From positions 124,001-188,000 of the forward strand of contig JBFLJU010000001.1 in the NCBI GenBank assembly GCA_040743155.1: DNA of 64,000 nucleotides, written 5' to 3'. The notes under the pieces are model-generated. The model was not told the origin of the DNA and did not search any database. It was given only the letters and a program-made list of their open reading frames with translations. The stretch is from Cycloclasticus sp. (lineage in GTDB: Bacteria > Pseudomonadota > Gammaproteobacteria > Methylococcales > Cycloclasticaceae). A program made the position numbers and the translations under genes. Below, piece after piece: positions 51,751 through 60,473 of this stretch; position 1 is the first letter of the stretch, and every line of letters begins with the position of its first letter.

Positions 51751-52881
51751 ATGCGCCTAGCTTTTGCTCTTTATAAGTATTTCCCTTTTGGCGGTTTGGC
51801 GCGTGATTTTGTGCGTATTGCTAATATTTGTGTTCAGAAAGGTTATGTTGTTGATGTTTACGTGATGGAATGGCAGGGCGATATTATTGCTGAATACAAC
51901 ACGTATATATTGGCCTGTGGGGGGTGGAGTAATCATGCGAAAGTGGCTGATTTTCATCGGCAATTAGATGATAAGTTACAGCATGAGCAATATGACGCTG
52001 TGATTGGTTTTAATAAAATTCCAAATATTGATGTGTACTATGCCGCGGACCCTTGTTATATAGAACGTTTCAAAGAAAAATCATTTTTGCAAACCTTAAA
52101 CCCTCGTTTTAGATTTTATTCGGGTGTGGAGCGTGCAGTTTTTGGTGGTGATAGCAAAACAGTTTGTTTAATGATTTCAGATGTGCAAACAGAGCTATTT
52201 AAACAACATTATGGGGTTGCTGATAACAAATTAGTGCCGCTACCGCCGGGTATCGATTTAAGTCGACGTAGGCCTGACAATGCAGCCGATATACGGGCTG
52301 AGTTTCGTAAGGAGCATCAGCTTAATGAACAAGATATTGTGATATTAATGGTCGGTACCGGCTTTAAAACCAAAGGTGTTGACCGAGCAATAGAGGCGTT
52401 GTCATCATTACCAGAGGTATTGCTGTCTAAAACACACTTAATGGTCGTTGGCGAAGATGATCTGCCGTCTTACGAGCGTTTAGCCGCTGAAAAAAAAGTG
52501 GGTGACAAGGTTCACTTTATGGGGGGGAGAAGCGATGTACCAACTTTCTTATTGGGTTGCGACGTTCTATTGCACGCTGCGCGTAAAGAAAATACGGGTA
52601 CGGTTATTTTAGAAGCGATGGCAGCAGGCTTGCCGATGTTAGTAACAGCTGTGTGTGGCTACGCGAAGCACGTAAAAAAGGCTCAATCGGGCGTGGTGCT
52701 GGTGTCGCCTTTTTCACAAGCTATATTAAATGAAACATTAGCGACTATGCTGACGAGTAATAAAGATAATTGGGTGAAAAATGCCTTGGACTATGCGAAT
52801 AAGGAAGACTTATACAGCATGCCAGAAAAGGCAGTAGAAGCCATTGAACGTGTTGCAGTGAGTTTAAATAATGCCGTTTGA
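51751..52881 (+). CDS. waaG: LPS core glucosyltransferase-like protein WaaG
   Basis: A 376-residue GT4 family glycosyltransferase. The N-terminus RLAFALYKYFPFGGLARDFVRIANIC is characteristic of WaaG (RfaG), the LPS core heptose glucosyltransferase. It continues with VIGFNKIPNIDVYYAADPCYIERF, LPPGIDLSRRRPD, LLMVGTGF-like ILMVGTGFKTKGVDRAIEAL, and LLHAARKENTGTVILEAMAAGLPMLVT with the E-x7-E motif. The 11-bp overlap with waaP is typical of the waaG-waaP pair. The sugar transferred in this organism may differ from E. coli glucose. Confidence 0.93.
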   Translation: MRLAFALYKYFPFGGLARDFVRIANICVQKGYVVDVYVMEWQGDIIAEYNTYILACGGWSNHAKVADFHRQLDDKLQHEQYDAVIGFNKIPNIDVYYAADPCYIERFKEKSFLQTLNPRFRFYSGVERAVFGGDSKTVCLMISDVQTELFKQHYGVADNKLVPLPPGIDLSRRRPDNAADIRAEFRKEHQLNEQDIVILMVGTGFKTKGVDRAIEALSSLPEVLLSKTHLMVVGEDDLPSYERLAAEKKVGDKVHFMGGRSDVPTFLLGCDVLLHAARKENTGTVILEAMAAGLPMLVTAVCGYAKHVKKAQSGVVLVSPFSQAILNETLATMLTSNKDNWVKNALDYANKEDLYSMPEKAVEAIERVAVSLNNAV

Positions 52882-53674
52882 AGTAGCAGAAAATTTCAAA
52901 AAAAACTGGGGCAGTAACCCTGGTTTTGATGAGGTAATGGCGCTTGACGGCGATATGTATCGACAGGTGGCGAGGCGTAAAACATTTAAATTCACGCTCA
53001 ACAACAAAGACTATTTTGCAAAAATCCATAAGGGTGTAGGTTGGGGCGAAATCGTTAAAAACCTCTTGCAAGGAAGATTGCCAATTTTAGGTGCAGTAAA
53101 CGAGTATGAGGCAATTAATGCATTAACGACACTAGGTATTAAAACGATGACGCTGGCAGCTTTTGGTCAGCGCGGGTTGAATGTTGCGGAATTGGAATCA
53201 TTTGTTATTACAGAATCTTTAGAGCCGGCTGTTAGCCTAGAAGATTTGTCGATGGATTGGGCGAAGAATAAGCCGGATTTAAAGCTTAAAAGGGCGTTGA
53301 TAAAACACGTTGCAACGATAACGCGTCACTTGCACGACAACGGCATTAATCATCGAGATTTGTATATATGCCACTTTTTATTGAAAGAGTCAGATATGAA
53401 ATCTATTCAGGTAGCAGAAGAACTGCCATTGTATTTAATAGATTTACACCGTGTACAGATGCGCGATAGCGTACCTGAAAGGTGGCGAATTAAAGACCTC
53501 GCTGCATTATATTTTTCTAGCATGCAGATCGGCTTTACGCGTCGAGACTTTTATCGCTTTATCCAAACCTATTCGGATAAAAGCTTAAGCGCAGAGTTTA
53601 AGCTTCATGCGGATCGTTGGGCTAGCGTTTCTGCTAAAGGGCAAAAACTTAATTCAAAACCGATAAAGGACTAG
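52871..53674 (+). CDS. waaP: LPS core heptose I kinase WaaP
   Basis: A 267-residue eukaryotic-like kinase that phosphorylates heptose I of the core. It has an N-terminal ATP lobe with the lysine in NNKDYFAKIHKGVGWGEI, GAVNEYEAINAL, the catalytic loop GINHRDLYICHFLL, and the LIDLHRVQMR metal-binding motif. It is all standard for WaaP and probably essential for outer-membrane integrity, as in Pseudomonas. It overlaps waaG by 11 bp and the convergent downstream kinase gene by 4 bp. Confidence 0.95.
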   Translation: MPFEVAENFKKNWGSNPGFDEVMALDGDMYRQVARRKTFKFTLNNKDYFAKIHKGVGWGEIVKNLLQGRLPILGAVNEYEAINALTTLGIKTMTLAAFGQRGLNVAELESFVITESLEPAVSLEDLSMDWAKNKPDLKLKRALIKHVATITRHLHDNGINHRDLYICHFLLKESDMKSIQVAEELPLYLIDLHRVQMRDSVPERWRIKDLAALYFSSMQIGFTRRDFYRFIQTYSDKSLSAEFKLHADRWASVSAKGQKLNSKPIKD

Positions 53675-54486
53675 TTTCCCCAAAATTTTGGTGGCCGTCT
53701 TGCCAAGTGTTTTTGAATGTCAAAGAACAGCTTTCGGGCTTCTTTTTTTGTCGCTGATTTTCCAAGGTACAAATACACCATTCGATAAAGTTGTTGAGTT
53801 GAAAAGAAGCTGAGTGCTTTGCGCGTTAGGCCGCTTAAGTCAGCAACTCTAAGTCGGTAGTTTAGAAAACGTCGTTTAATTCCACGTGGGCAATCTATCC
53901 AAATAGGCGTGTATTGCTTACCTTCTCGCTGAATTAAAATGTTTCGCCACTTTAAGTCCAAGTGAAAAATGCCTGCATTATGCGCTAGTCTTATTTGTTG
54001 AAATAATTTTACTTTGATATCGTCGGAAACTAGTTGCCGCTCACCTTTTGGCATTTTCGAAAGCACACCGGTAAAAAAGTCATCAAGCTGAACAGTGTTT
54101 TTTAACTCTTTGGTGATAATGCAGGCGAGGTTTAAAAAGCCAAATGAGCGTTGTTCGTATAAAGCGATAACGTCTAATGTTGGAATGCCGATTTTCTTAA
54201 AGCGCTGGTAGTTGATAAATTCGTTTGCTGCTTTACTTCGTCTAAGAAAAAAATCCCAAGGTTTTTTTGTATATTGGTACCGTTTGAAATAAATAACAGA
54301 TTTATGGGGTAGTGTGACTTTTAGGCAGGTGGTAGATCCTTTAGATAAAGTTTCTCCTTCATTAAATGAAGACCAAGCGTTGCTATGCTCTAGTCCAAGT
54401 GACACCATAGTATTTCGCTCCTCTGGCGAAACATTTAAACGAATGCCATGAAATACATATCGATATAATGAACTATTAGATGACAT
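53671..54486 (-). CDS. LPS-kinase/InaA family protein (HLDLKWRN type)
   Basis: A 271-residue member of the InaA/Kdo-kinase-like protein family. The ATP-lobe lysine may be in SVIYFKRYQYTKKPWDFF. The catalytic loop AGIFHLDLKWRNILIQ keeps the aspartate and asparagine, and the metal motif appears as WIDCPRGIKRRF. This resembles the fourth kinase in the Pseudomonas core region more than WaaP itself. It likely phosphorylates a core sugar. It is on the opposite strand from its neighbours, convergent with waaP (4-bp overlap) and divergent from the next kinase-like gene by under 30 bp. Confidence 0.82.
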   Translation of the reverse strand: MSSNSSLYRYVFHGIRLNVSPEERNTMVSLGLEHSNAWSSFNEGETLSKGSTTCLKVTLPHKSVIYFKRYQYTKKPWDFFLRRSKAANEFINYQRFKKIGIPTLDVIALYEQRSFGFLNLACIITKELKNTVQLDDFFTGVLSKMPKGERQLVSDDIKVKLFQQIRLAHNAGIFHLDLKWRNILIQREGKQYTPIWIDCPRGIKRRFLNYRLRVADLSGLTRKALSFFSTQQLYRMVYLYLGKSATKKEARKLFFDIQKHLARRPPKFWGN

Positions 54487-54513
54487 TCAATGCATGAGAT
54501 GAGTAAATAAGTG

Positions 54514-55293
54514 ATGCATTATATATCTGAAAAATGGCGAGACATACTGGTTTTTAACCACTTAGATACGTATGAGAAAATATGGGACCTCGAAGCAGAA
54601 TGGTTTGAAGAGCCTAACCATCGACGGGGAGGCTGGAGTGGTGTCTCACGAATTGAGTTGAATTTACCGCTAGGCGGAAAGGTCGGGGTTTTTCTTAAGC
54701 GCCAAGAAAATCATGTGTCGAAGTCTTTACGGCACCCGATAAGTGGTTTTTCAACCTTTGTCCGAGAATATGAGCATATCAATGCCTTTCATGATAATGG
54801 TATTCCGTCACTTGATCTGGTTTTTTTTGAAGATTGGAAAGACGATGGCCAACGAAGGGCAATTGTCATGACGGAGGAATTAGCGGGTTATATCCCACTA
54901 TCATCAGATGAATATCAGCCGGGTGGGGTTTTTGTTTCGACGAAAACTCAAAAGGCCAATCTTTTTAAAAAATTAGCCAGCTTAATGCAAGTAATGCATG
55001 AAAATGGTTTTCAGCACAACTGCTTTTACCTTAAACATATTTTTGCAAGGCCATTGCAAGATGGCGATGTGGAATTACGGATTATTGATTTAGAGAAAGT
55101 AAAGAAACCATTAGTAAAAAATCGAGCTCGCTTTCGGGACTTATACACCTTGTTTCGACATTCTGATAGGTGGGGTGTTAAAGATAAAATCAGATTTTAT
55201 AGGCAGTATCAGCAGGAAGAAAAGCTTAGCAAAAAATCTAAAAAGTTATGGCTTAAAATAGCAGATAAAATTGCTAGGAAAAGTAAGATATAA
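54514..55293 (+). CDS. WapP/WapQ-like LPS kinase family protein with altered catalytic loop
   Basis: A protein of about 259 residues, homologous to WaaP over its length: WSGVSRIELNLPLGGKVGVFLKRQENH, FVREYEHINAFHDNGIPSLDLVFFED, VMTEELAGYIPL, a degenerate catalytic loop in GFQHNCFYLKHIF (HN in place of HRD), then LRIIDLEKVKKP retaining the metal aspartate. The overall pattern matches the second or third kinase gene of the Pseudomonas core cluster. Activity is uncertain because the catalytic aspartate is replaced. A GTG directly before the ATG is an alternative start. Confidence 0.83.
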   Translation: MHYISEKWRDILVFNHLDTYEKIWDLEAEWFEEPNHRRGGWSGVSRIELNLPLGGKVGVFLKRQENHVSKSLRHPISGFSTFVREYEHINAFHDNGIPSLDLVFFEDWKDDGQRRAIVMTEELAGYIPLSSDEYQPGGVFVSTKTQKANLFKKLASLMQVMHENGFQHNCFYLKHIFARPLQDGDVELRIIDLEKVKKPLVKNRARFRDLYTLFRHSDRWGVKDKIRFYRQYQQEEKLSKKSKKLWLKIADKIARKSKI

Positions 55294-55422
55294 TTAGCCT
55301 GAATTGATAGTTGCAAGGCGTTTGGGTCGAGTAATTATCATTAACGTATATCCAAATATTTCCCAACCTTAAAAAAACCGTCAAGGTATGGTTGGTTAAC
55401 GTTTATATTTAACAGGTTTATT

Positions 55423-57147
55423 ATGATTGTTTTAGGCTTATCAGGGGCAGTGAGTCACGACGCATCTGCCGCGTTGTACATCGATGGGAAATTAGTTGCG
55501 GCGGTAGAAGAAGAACGCTTCTTGCGCGATAAACACGCAAAAGGTAAATTCCCTTACGAGTCCACAAAATTTTGTTTAGAGTACGCAGGCATTAAGCCGA
55601 GCGATGTTGACGTGGTGGCCTTTCCGTACGCAAAAATAGGTCTATCTAGTCCAGCGCGTTGGCATTATGCTAAAAGGCATTGGTACGCACCGGATCGTGC
55701 GCTAATGGCCTTGTTCAACGGCAATCGTCGCTATGAGCGAAACTTCCAAAGCGTGATGAAGATGTTGGATGATTTAGGTATTGACTCACAGCGAGTTAAA
55801 TTTGTACCGGTTGAACATCATTTGGCGCACGCGAGCAGCGCATATCACCTCAGTGGGTTTAAAGAAAAAACCGCTATTCTTGGTATTGACGGTAAAGGAG
55901 AGTACGCGACGACCTTTTTTGGTTATGGCGAAAACGGCAAAATTCACAAGATTAAGGAATTCTACGACCCGGACTCTTTAGGCGGCGTTTATGGCGCAGT
56001 TACCGAGTTTCTCGGCTTTGAGATGCTTGATGGTGAGTTTAAAGTGATGGGTATGGCGCCGTATGGCGACCCAAAACGCTTTGATTTTTCACGACTTATC
56101 GAAACAGATGGCAAAGATTTTCGGGTCAATACAAAACTCGTTAACTGCTTAGGTTTGCGGCGTTATAAAGAAAATGGCAAAGGCTATTTCTTCAGCCCTA
56201 AATTAATTGATTGGCTTGGCCCAAAACGCGAAGGCGATGAAATTGATGACCCTTACATAGATTATGCAGCGAGTATTCAGGCTTTGCTGGAGAAGGTGGC
56301 GCTTGGCTTAATTGACACCTATTTAGGTGATACGCTTAAAGAAACAGGCAAACTTTGTTATGCCGGTGGTGTAGCGCTAAACGTAAAGCTTAATCAACGT
56401 ATTATTGCGCGGCCCGACGTTAAAGAATTATTTGTTCAACCCGCTGCCAGTGATGCGGGTACTGCGATTGGTGCGGCGAGCTATGCGGCGCAAGAATTAG
56501 GCGATAGCGTAGAGAAAATGCAGCACGCCTACCTTGGCCCAGAATATACTAATGAAGAATGCATTCAAGCCTGTTTAGATCATCCTAACAAGCCTGAATA
56601 CGAGGTGTTGGAAAATACAACGCAATACACGGCGAAGTTATTAGCGGATGGTAATCCTATATCGTGGTTCCAAGGACGCATGGAATTTGGTCCGCGTGCT
56701 TTGGGAAATCGAAGTATTATCGGCAACCCGAGCAGTAAGGGCGTAGCGGATAGAATTAATGCACAGATCAAATACCGTGAGCGCTGGCGTCCATTTTGCC
56801 CGAGTATTTTGGACACGGTTGCGGAAGATATTTTGCAAACAGACCACCCCAGCCCGTATATGACGTTTACCTTTGACGTGGCAGACAGTTGGAAGAAAAG
56901 AATTCCAGAGGTAGTGCATGAAGATGGTACGGCTAGAGCGCAGATTGTAACGGCAGAAACCAACCCGCGTTATCATGAGCTACTGACGGAAGTTGAAAAG
57001 CTAACAGGCAATGGAGTGGTGTTGAATACATCACTTAATCGTCGTGGCGAGCCGATGGTTTGTTCGCCGACCGATGCACTGAATATGTTTTATGGCTCCG
57101 ACTTAGAATATCTAGTAATGGAAGATATTTTGGTGAAGAAAGTTTAA
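55423..57147 (+). CDS. NodU/CmcH-family carbamoyltransferase
   Basis: A 574-residue carbamoyltransferase. The N-terminal Kae1-like domain has GLSGAVSHDASAALYIDGKLVAAVEEERF, the metal-binding VEHHLAHASSAYHLSGF and ILGIDGKGEYATTFFGYG. The C-terminal YrdC-like part has the NodU signature GRMEFGPRALGNRSIIGNP, then INAQIKYRERWRPFCPSI. Such proteins use carbamoyl phosphate to carbamoylate a sugar. In Pseudomonas a related gene next to the core kinases carbamoylates a core heptose, and the same role is inferred here. It is preceded by 129 bp of AT-rich sequence. Confidence 0.9.
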   Translation: MIVLGLSGAVSHDASAALYIDGKLVAAVEEERFLRDKHAKGKFPYESTKFCLEYAGIKPSDVDVVAFPYAKIGLSSPARWHYAKRHWYAPDRALMALFNGNRRYERNFQSVMKMLDDLGIDSQRVKFVPVEHHLAHASSAYHLSGFKEKTAILGIDGKGEYATTFFGYGENGKIHKIKEFYDPDSLGGVYGAVTEFLGFEMLDGEFKVMGMAPYGDPKRFDFSRLIETDGKDFRVNTKLVNCLGLRRYKENGKGYFFSPKLIDWLGPKREGDEIDDPYIDYAASIQALLEKVALGLIDTYLGDTLKETGKLCYAGGVALNVKLNQRIIARPDVKELFVQPAASDAGTAIGAASYAAQELGDSVEKMQHAYLGPEYTNEECIQACLDHPNKPEYEVLENTTQYTAKLLADGNPISWFQGRMEFGPRALGNRSIIGNPSSKGVADRINAQIKYRERWRPFCPSILDTVAEDILQTDHPSPYMTFTFDVADSWKKRIPEVVHEDGTARAQIVTAETNPRYHELLTEVEKLTGNGVVLNTSLNRRGEPMVCSPTDALNMFYGSDLEYLVMEDILVKKV

Positions 57148-57199
57148 GCCAAGTTAACAGGACACTAGGCCCGTTCAACGAAATTGATGGCCTATGACT

Positions 57200-57856
57200 C
57201 TAAGCCAGAATGCTTTGAATGGTTTGTTTTATTTTGTTGCTGTTGCTTTCGTCGAGCTGGCTGGCGACAGTGTAACTCGATACAAATGAGTCGAAGTACT
57301 GTTGGGCTAGCGCCTTATCTTCTTGATAACGCAAGATGTGTTCAAAATTTCTTTGGCGTAAACTCATGTTTAGTGAGGAACGTTTGATTTGCATATCGGA
57401 AATATCAATCAGCCCAAAACCGCCATTGGGTAGCACGAGAATATTTTTTAAATGGGCCGACCTGAAATAAACCCCTTTTTGATGTAATTGAGCGACAAAG
57501 GCGCCAAATTGGCGGAATATATCCTCAGTGTCTTTAGCAGGGTCATTTAATACATCTCGCAATAACTCACCTTCTAGCCTTTGATAGACAACGATATGGC
57601 GCTTAATGCTTCGACACCAAAGGAGTTGGTTAATGGTTATTGTGGTGATGCCGAGAGTGTTGAGTTGTTCGGCATTTCTTACAAAACGAACAGCGTATGG
57701 GTTTAAAAGGGCGCTTGAAAGAAATCGTTTCAGGCGGAATAGCTTAATCATTTCACCTTTTTTGGTGTCTAGTACCTTTACTCCAAAGCTATCTTCTTCA
57801 ATAACATCGGCGCCTGCGATTAGTTGTTGGTATTGTTCGTTACTGATGTTTTCCAT
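57200..57856 (-). CDS. LPS-kinase-like protein, probable pseudokinase
   Basis: A 218-residue shortened member of the LPS kinase/RIO-like fold. It has EMIKLFRLKRFLSSALLNPYAVRF, LLWCRSIKRHIVVYQRLEGELL, the region of the catalytic loop as VYFRSAHLKNIL (no HRD), and GLIDISDMQIKR with the second aspartate. The missing catalytic Asp/His suggests a weak or inactive kinase, although similar proteins occur next to core-modifying genes in other gammaproteobacteria. Its start overlaps the YdcH-like gene stop by one base. It is convergent with the carbamoyltransferase. Confidence 0.75.
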   Translation of the reverse strand: MENISNEQYQQLIAGADVIEEDSFGVKVLDTKKGEMIKLFRLKRFLSSALLNPYAVRFVRNAEQLNTLGITTITINQLLWCRSIKRHIVVYQRLEGELLRDVLNDPAKDTEDIFRQFGAFVAQLHQKGVYFRSAHLKNILVLPNGGFGLIDISDMQIKRSSLNMSLRQRNFEHILRYQEDKALAQQYFDSFVSSYTVASQLDESNSNKIKQTIQSILA

Positions 57857-58062
57857 TAGGCGTCAATGTCAGGAATTAAGGTGCTTTTTAAGTGTTCAAT
57901 TTGATCTTTCACGAATAATCGACGTTTCTTAAGTCTGCGTATTCTAAGTTGGTCGGGCTGAAGCTCTTCTATTAGGTGATCAATTATATAGTGCAAATCT
58001 TGATGCTCTTGTTTGAGCTCAATAATTCTGAGTTCAATTTGATTGTTTTCGCTTAATATCAT
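57856..58062 (-). CDS. YdcH-like (DUF465) small protein
   Basis: A 68-residue coiled-coil type protein with the DUF465 pattern: LKQEHQDLHYIIDHLIEE, then IRRLKKRRLFVKDQIEHLKS. Function is unknown; this family is widespread in proteobacteria. It is the first gene of a two-gene unit with the LPS-kinase-like gene. Confidence 0.88.
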   Translation of the reverse strand: MILSENNQIELRIIELKQEHQDLHYIIDHLIEELQPDQLRIRRLKKRRLFVKDQIEHLKSTLIPDIDA

Positions 58063-58117
58063 CTAGATTTACTTAAAGCAGATTGAATAAGCTGTCATGG
58101 TACAGCATACTTGAGAG

Positions 58118-58654
58118 ATGAATAATGATTTTAAAACACTGCTAAGAATATTTGTTGACCTCTGTTTAATTAAAAGAGGGCCCAAAGATGTACCCGACTC
58201 TACGGTGTTGTTGAAAATAGTTTTTTTCATTTATTTTCTATCGGGTACGATGCTTCTTTCTAGCTCGATTGAATTAAGTGAAGCGATTATTCAATCCTTT
58301 ATAGAGACAGTTTTAGTCGGCTTATTTATATATCTATTAGTGAGTTTCTTTCAGGTGAAAAACCGCTTTAATCAGGCAATAACGGCTGTTTACGGAAGCG
58401 GTGCTTTAATGACACTGTTGAGTGTGCCCTACGTTTTTTGGATGGATGGCCTAGTGAAAAATCAAGGCTCTATAGGTGTGGTAGGCCTGATTGTTTTCTT
58501 TATTGTTGTATGGGGTTTTATTGTGATGGCAAACATCATCCGAGAAACAATCCAGAAAAGTTTTAGTGTCAGCTTGTTGTTAACCTTCTGTTATTTGTAT
58601 TTATCATATCAAGTGATAAATATCGTGTACCCAGTCGAGGCCGTGGCCGTTTGA
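58118..58654 (+). CDS. uncharacterised membrane protein (Yip1-like)
   Basis: A 178-residue protein with about five hydrophobic segments (near residues 30-48, 55-78, 92-108, 120-140 and 150-172). It starts MNNDFKTLLRIFVDLCLIKRGPKDVP, an N-terminal segment often seen in Yip1-domain proteins. There is no catalytic motif. The function is unknown. It is divergent from the DUF465 gene and convergent with rsmA. Confidence 0.7.
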   Translation: MNNDFKTLLRIFVDLCLIKRGPKDVPDSTVLLKIVFFIYFLSGTMLLSSSIELSEAIIQSFIETVLVGLFIYLLVSFFQVKNRFNQAITAVYGSGALMTLLSVPYVFWMDGLVKNQGSIGVVGLIVFFIVVWGFIVMANIIRETIQKSFSVSLLLTFCYLYLSYQVINIVYPVEAVAV

Positions 58655-58674
58655 AACATCTATGGCGTGAGCGT

Positions 58675-59460
58675 TTAGATACGATTAAGCTGGTTGCTAA
58701 GATTAACAAAGTCATTAATTTCTAGGCTCTCTGCTCGTGCATTTGGGTCTATATGGGCCGCTTCAAGAGATGCTTCATTACAAATATTTTTGAGTGTATT
58801 TCTAATGGTTTTACGGCGCTGAGAAAAAGCGGCTTTCACTATCTTTTCAAATAGTTCTAAGTCATCAATGGCATATTTTTGTTTTGTGTGAGGTGTTAAA
58901 CGAACTATGCTCGACATGACTTTGGGTTTTGGGTGGAAGCACTCTGGGTCGACATCGAACAGAGCCTCAACGTCGCAATGAAGTTGAATCATAATGCTGA
59001 GGCGTCCAAATTGTTTGCTGCCCGGTTGGGCTTGGAGCCGGTTGACAATTTCTTTTTGCAACATGAAGTGCATATCTTTGATATGCGATGCCTGCGTAAG
59101 CAAATGAAATAATAAAGGTGTCGAAATATTGTAGGGCAAATTGCCAATAACCCTTAGAGGTTTGTCGCTATCTAAGGCGGCGAAATTAAATGCCAGTGCG
59201 TCTGCGCTATGCAGTGTAAATCGATCTATATGGCCAAAACGAGTGTTGAGTCGTTCAACAAGGTCTCGGTCAAGTTCAACGACATCGAGTTGACAGTGAG
59301 AATCTAAAAGCGGTTCGGTAATGGCACCTTGCCCCGGTCCAATTTCAACGACGTGGTCGCTTGCTAGTGGGTCGATGGCCATAATTATTTGATGGATGAT
59401 CCGACTATCCTGCAGGAAATTCTGACCGAAACGTTTGCGAGCTTTGTGTGGTTTATTCAA
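58675..59460 (-). CDS. rsmA: 16S rRNA dimethyladenosine transferase
   Basis: A 261-residue RNA methyltransferase that dimethylates A1518 and A1519 in helix 45. Motifs: KRFGQNFLQDSRIIHQII, VEIGPGQGAITEPLLD (SAM binding), DVVELDRDLVERLN, HSADALAFNF, the catalytic NLPYNISTPLLFHLL and the C-terminal FSQRRKTIRNTLK. It lies 4 bp after pdxA, the conserved order lptD-surA-pdxA-rsmA. Confidence 0.97.
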   Translation of the reverse strand: MNKPHKARKRFGQNFLQDSRIIHQIIMAIDPLASDHVVEIGPGQGAITEPLLDSHCQLDVVELDRDLVERLNTRFGHIDRFTLHSADALAFNFAALDSDKPLRVIGNLPYNISTPLLFHLLTQASHIKDMHFMLQKEIVNRLQAQPGSKQFGRLSIMIQLHCDVEALFDVDPECFHPKPKVMSSIVRLTPHTKQKYAIDDLELFEKIVKAAFSQRRKTIRNTLKNICNEASLEAAHIDPNARAESLEINDFVNLSNQLNRI

Positions 59461-59464
59461 GGTA

Positions 59465-60442
59465 TTATTTGGATGAAAGTTGTATGGCCATTTCTAGCGC
59501 CGATTCTAAACTACTTGAACTCGCGTTTCCCGTGCCGGCAAGTTCAAGAGCTGTCCCGTGGTCGACCGATGTGCGAATGATAGGTAGACCGAGTGTAATA
59601 TTAACAGCTTCACCGAACCCAGCGAATTTTAGTGTCGGTAATCCTTGGTCGTGATACATCGCCAAAACCACGTCGTGTTTGGCTAAAATGGGTGGTGTGA
59701 ATGCGGTGTCTGCAGGTAAGGGGCCAGTTAAGTTGATACCCTTTTGACGTAAACGATCAAGAGCAGGAATTATTGTTGTGATCTCTTCATCACCTAAGTG
59801 ACCATCTTCACCGGCGTGTGGGTTGAGGCCACATACGGCGATACGTGGTTTAGTGATGGCGAATTTTTTTTGTAAGTCGGTATGTAAAATGCTGATGACT
59901 TTTTCAAGGAGTAACACGGTTATTGCCGAACTAACATCTTTGAGTGCTAAGTGAGTGGTTGCCAAGGCAACCCGTAACTCCTTTGTTGCTAACATCATCA
60001 CGGGGTAGCCGCCGCAATAATGGGCAAAAAATTCAGTATGGCCAGAAAAAGGGATGCCTGCATTGTTAATAATGCTTTTTTGTACGGGCCCTGTAACGAG
60101 CGATTGGCAGGTGTTATCAAGGCATAATTGAGCAGCTGACTGAAGCGTTTCAATTACATATTTAGCATTATTAGTGTTGAGTAGACCACAAACTTCTTCT
60201 TCAGGTAATTGAACTGGAAGGACGTTCATAGTACCTGGTATATGCGGGCTAGTGGGTTTACTCAGGTCGGCTAGTTTAATATCGATTGATAAGTTAAGAG
60301 CCACCGCCCTACGTTGTAATAGTTCAATGTCAGCGACAAAAATCAGTTCGCATGGCCAACTTTTATGGCAGACCTGTAAGCATATATCGGGGCCAATACC
60401 GGCGGGTTCACCGGGGGTAATAACAATTCGAGGTAAAGGCAT
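59465..60442 (-). CDS. pdxA: 4-hydroxythreonine-4-phosphate dehydrogenase
   Basis: A 325-residue metal- and NAD-dependent dehydrogenase of vitamin B6 synthesis. Visible: RIVITPGEPAGIGPDI, SLVTGPVQKSIINNAGIPFSGHTEFFA with metal-ligand histidine, RVALATTHLALKDV, RIAVCGLNPHAGEDGHLGDEE, GPLPADTAF and VVLAMYHDQGLPTLK. It follows surA and precedes rsmA. Confidence 0.97.
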   Translation of the reverse strand: MPLPRIVITPGEPAGIGPDICLQVCHKSWPCELIFVADIELLQRRAVALNLSIDIKLADLSKPTSPHIPGTMNVLPVQLPEEEVCGLLNTNNAKYVIETLQSAAQLCLDNTCQSLVTGPVQKSIINNAGIPFSGHTEFFAHYCGGYPVMMLATKELRVALATTHLALKDVSSAITVLLLEKVISILHTDLQKKFAITKPRIAVCGLNPHAGEDGHLGDEEITTIIPALDRLRQKGINLTGPLPADTAFTPPILAKHDVVLAMYHDQGLPTLKFAGFGEAVNITLGLPIIRTSVDHGTALELAGTGNASSSSLESALEMAIQLSSK

Positions 60443-60473
60443 TATTTTGCGTAAAAAGTAACCAATACGCTGC

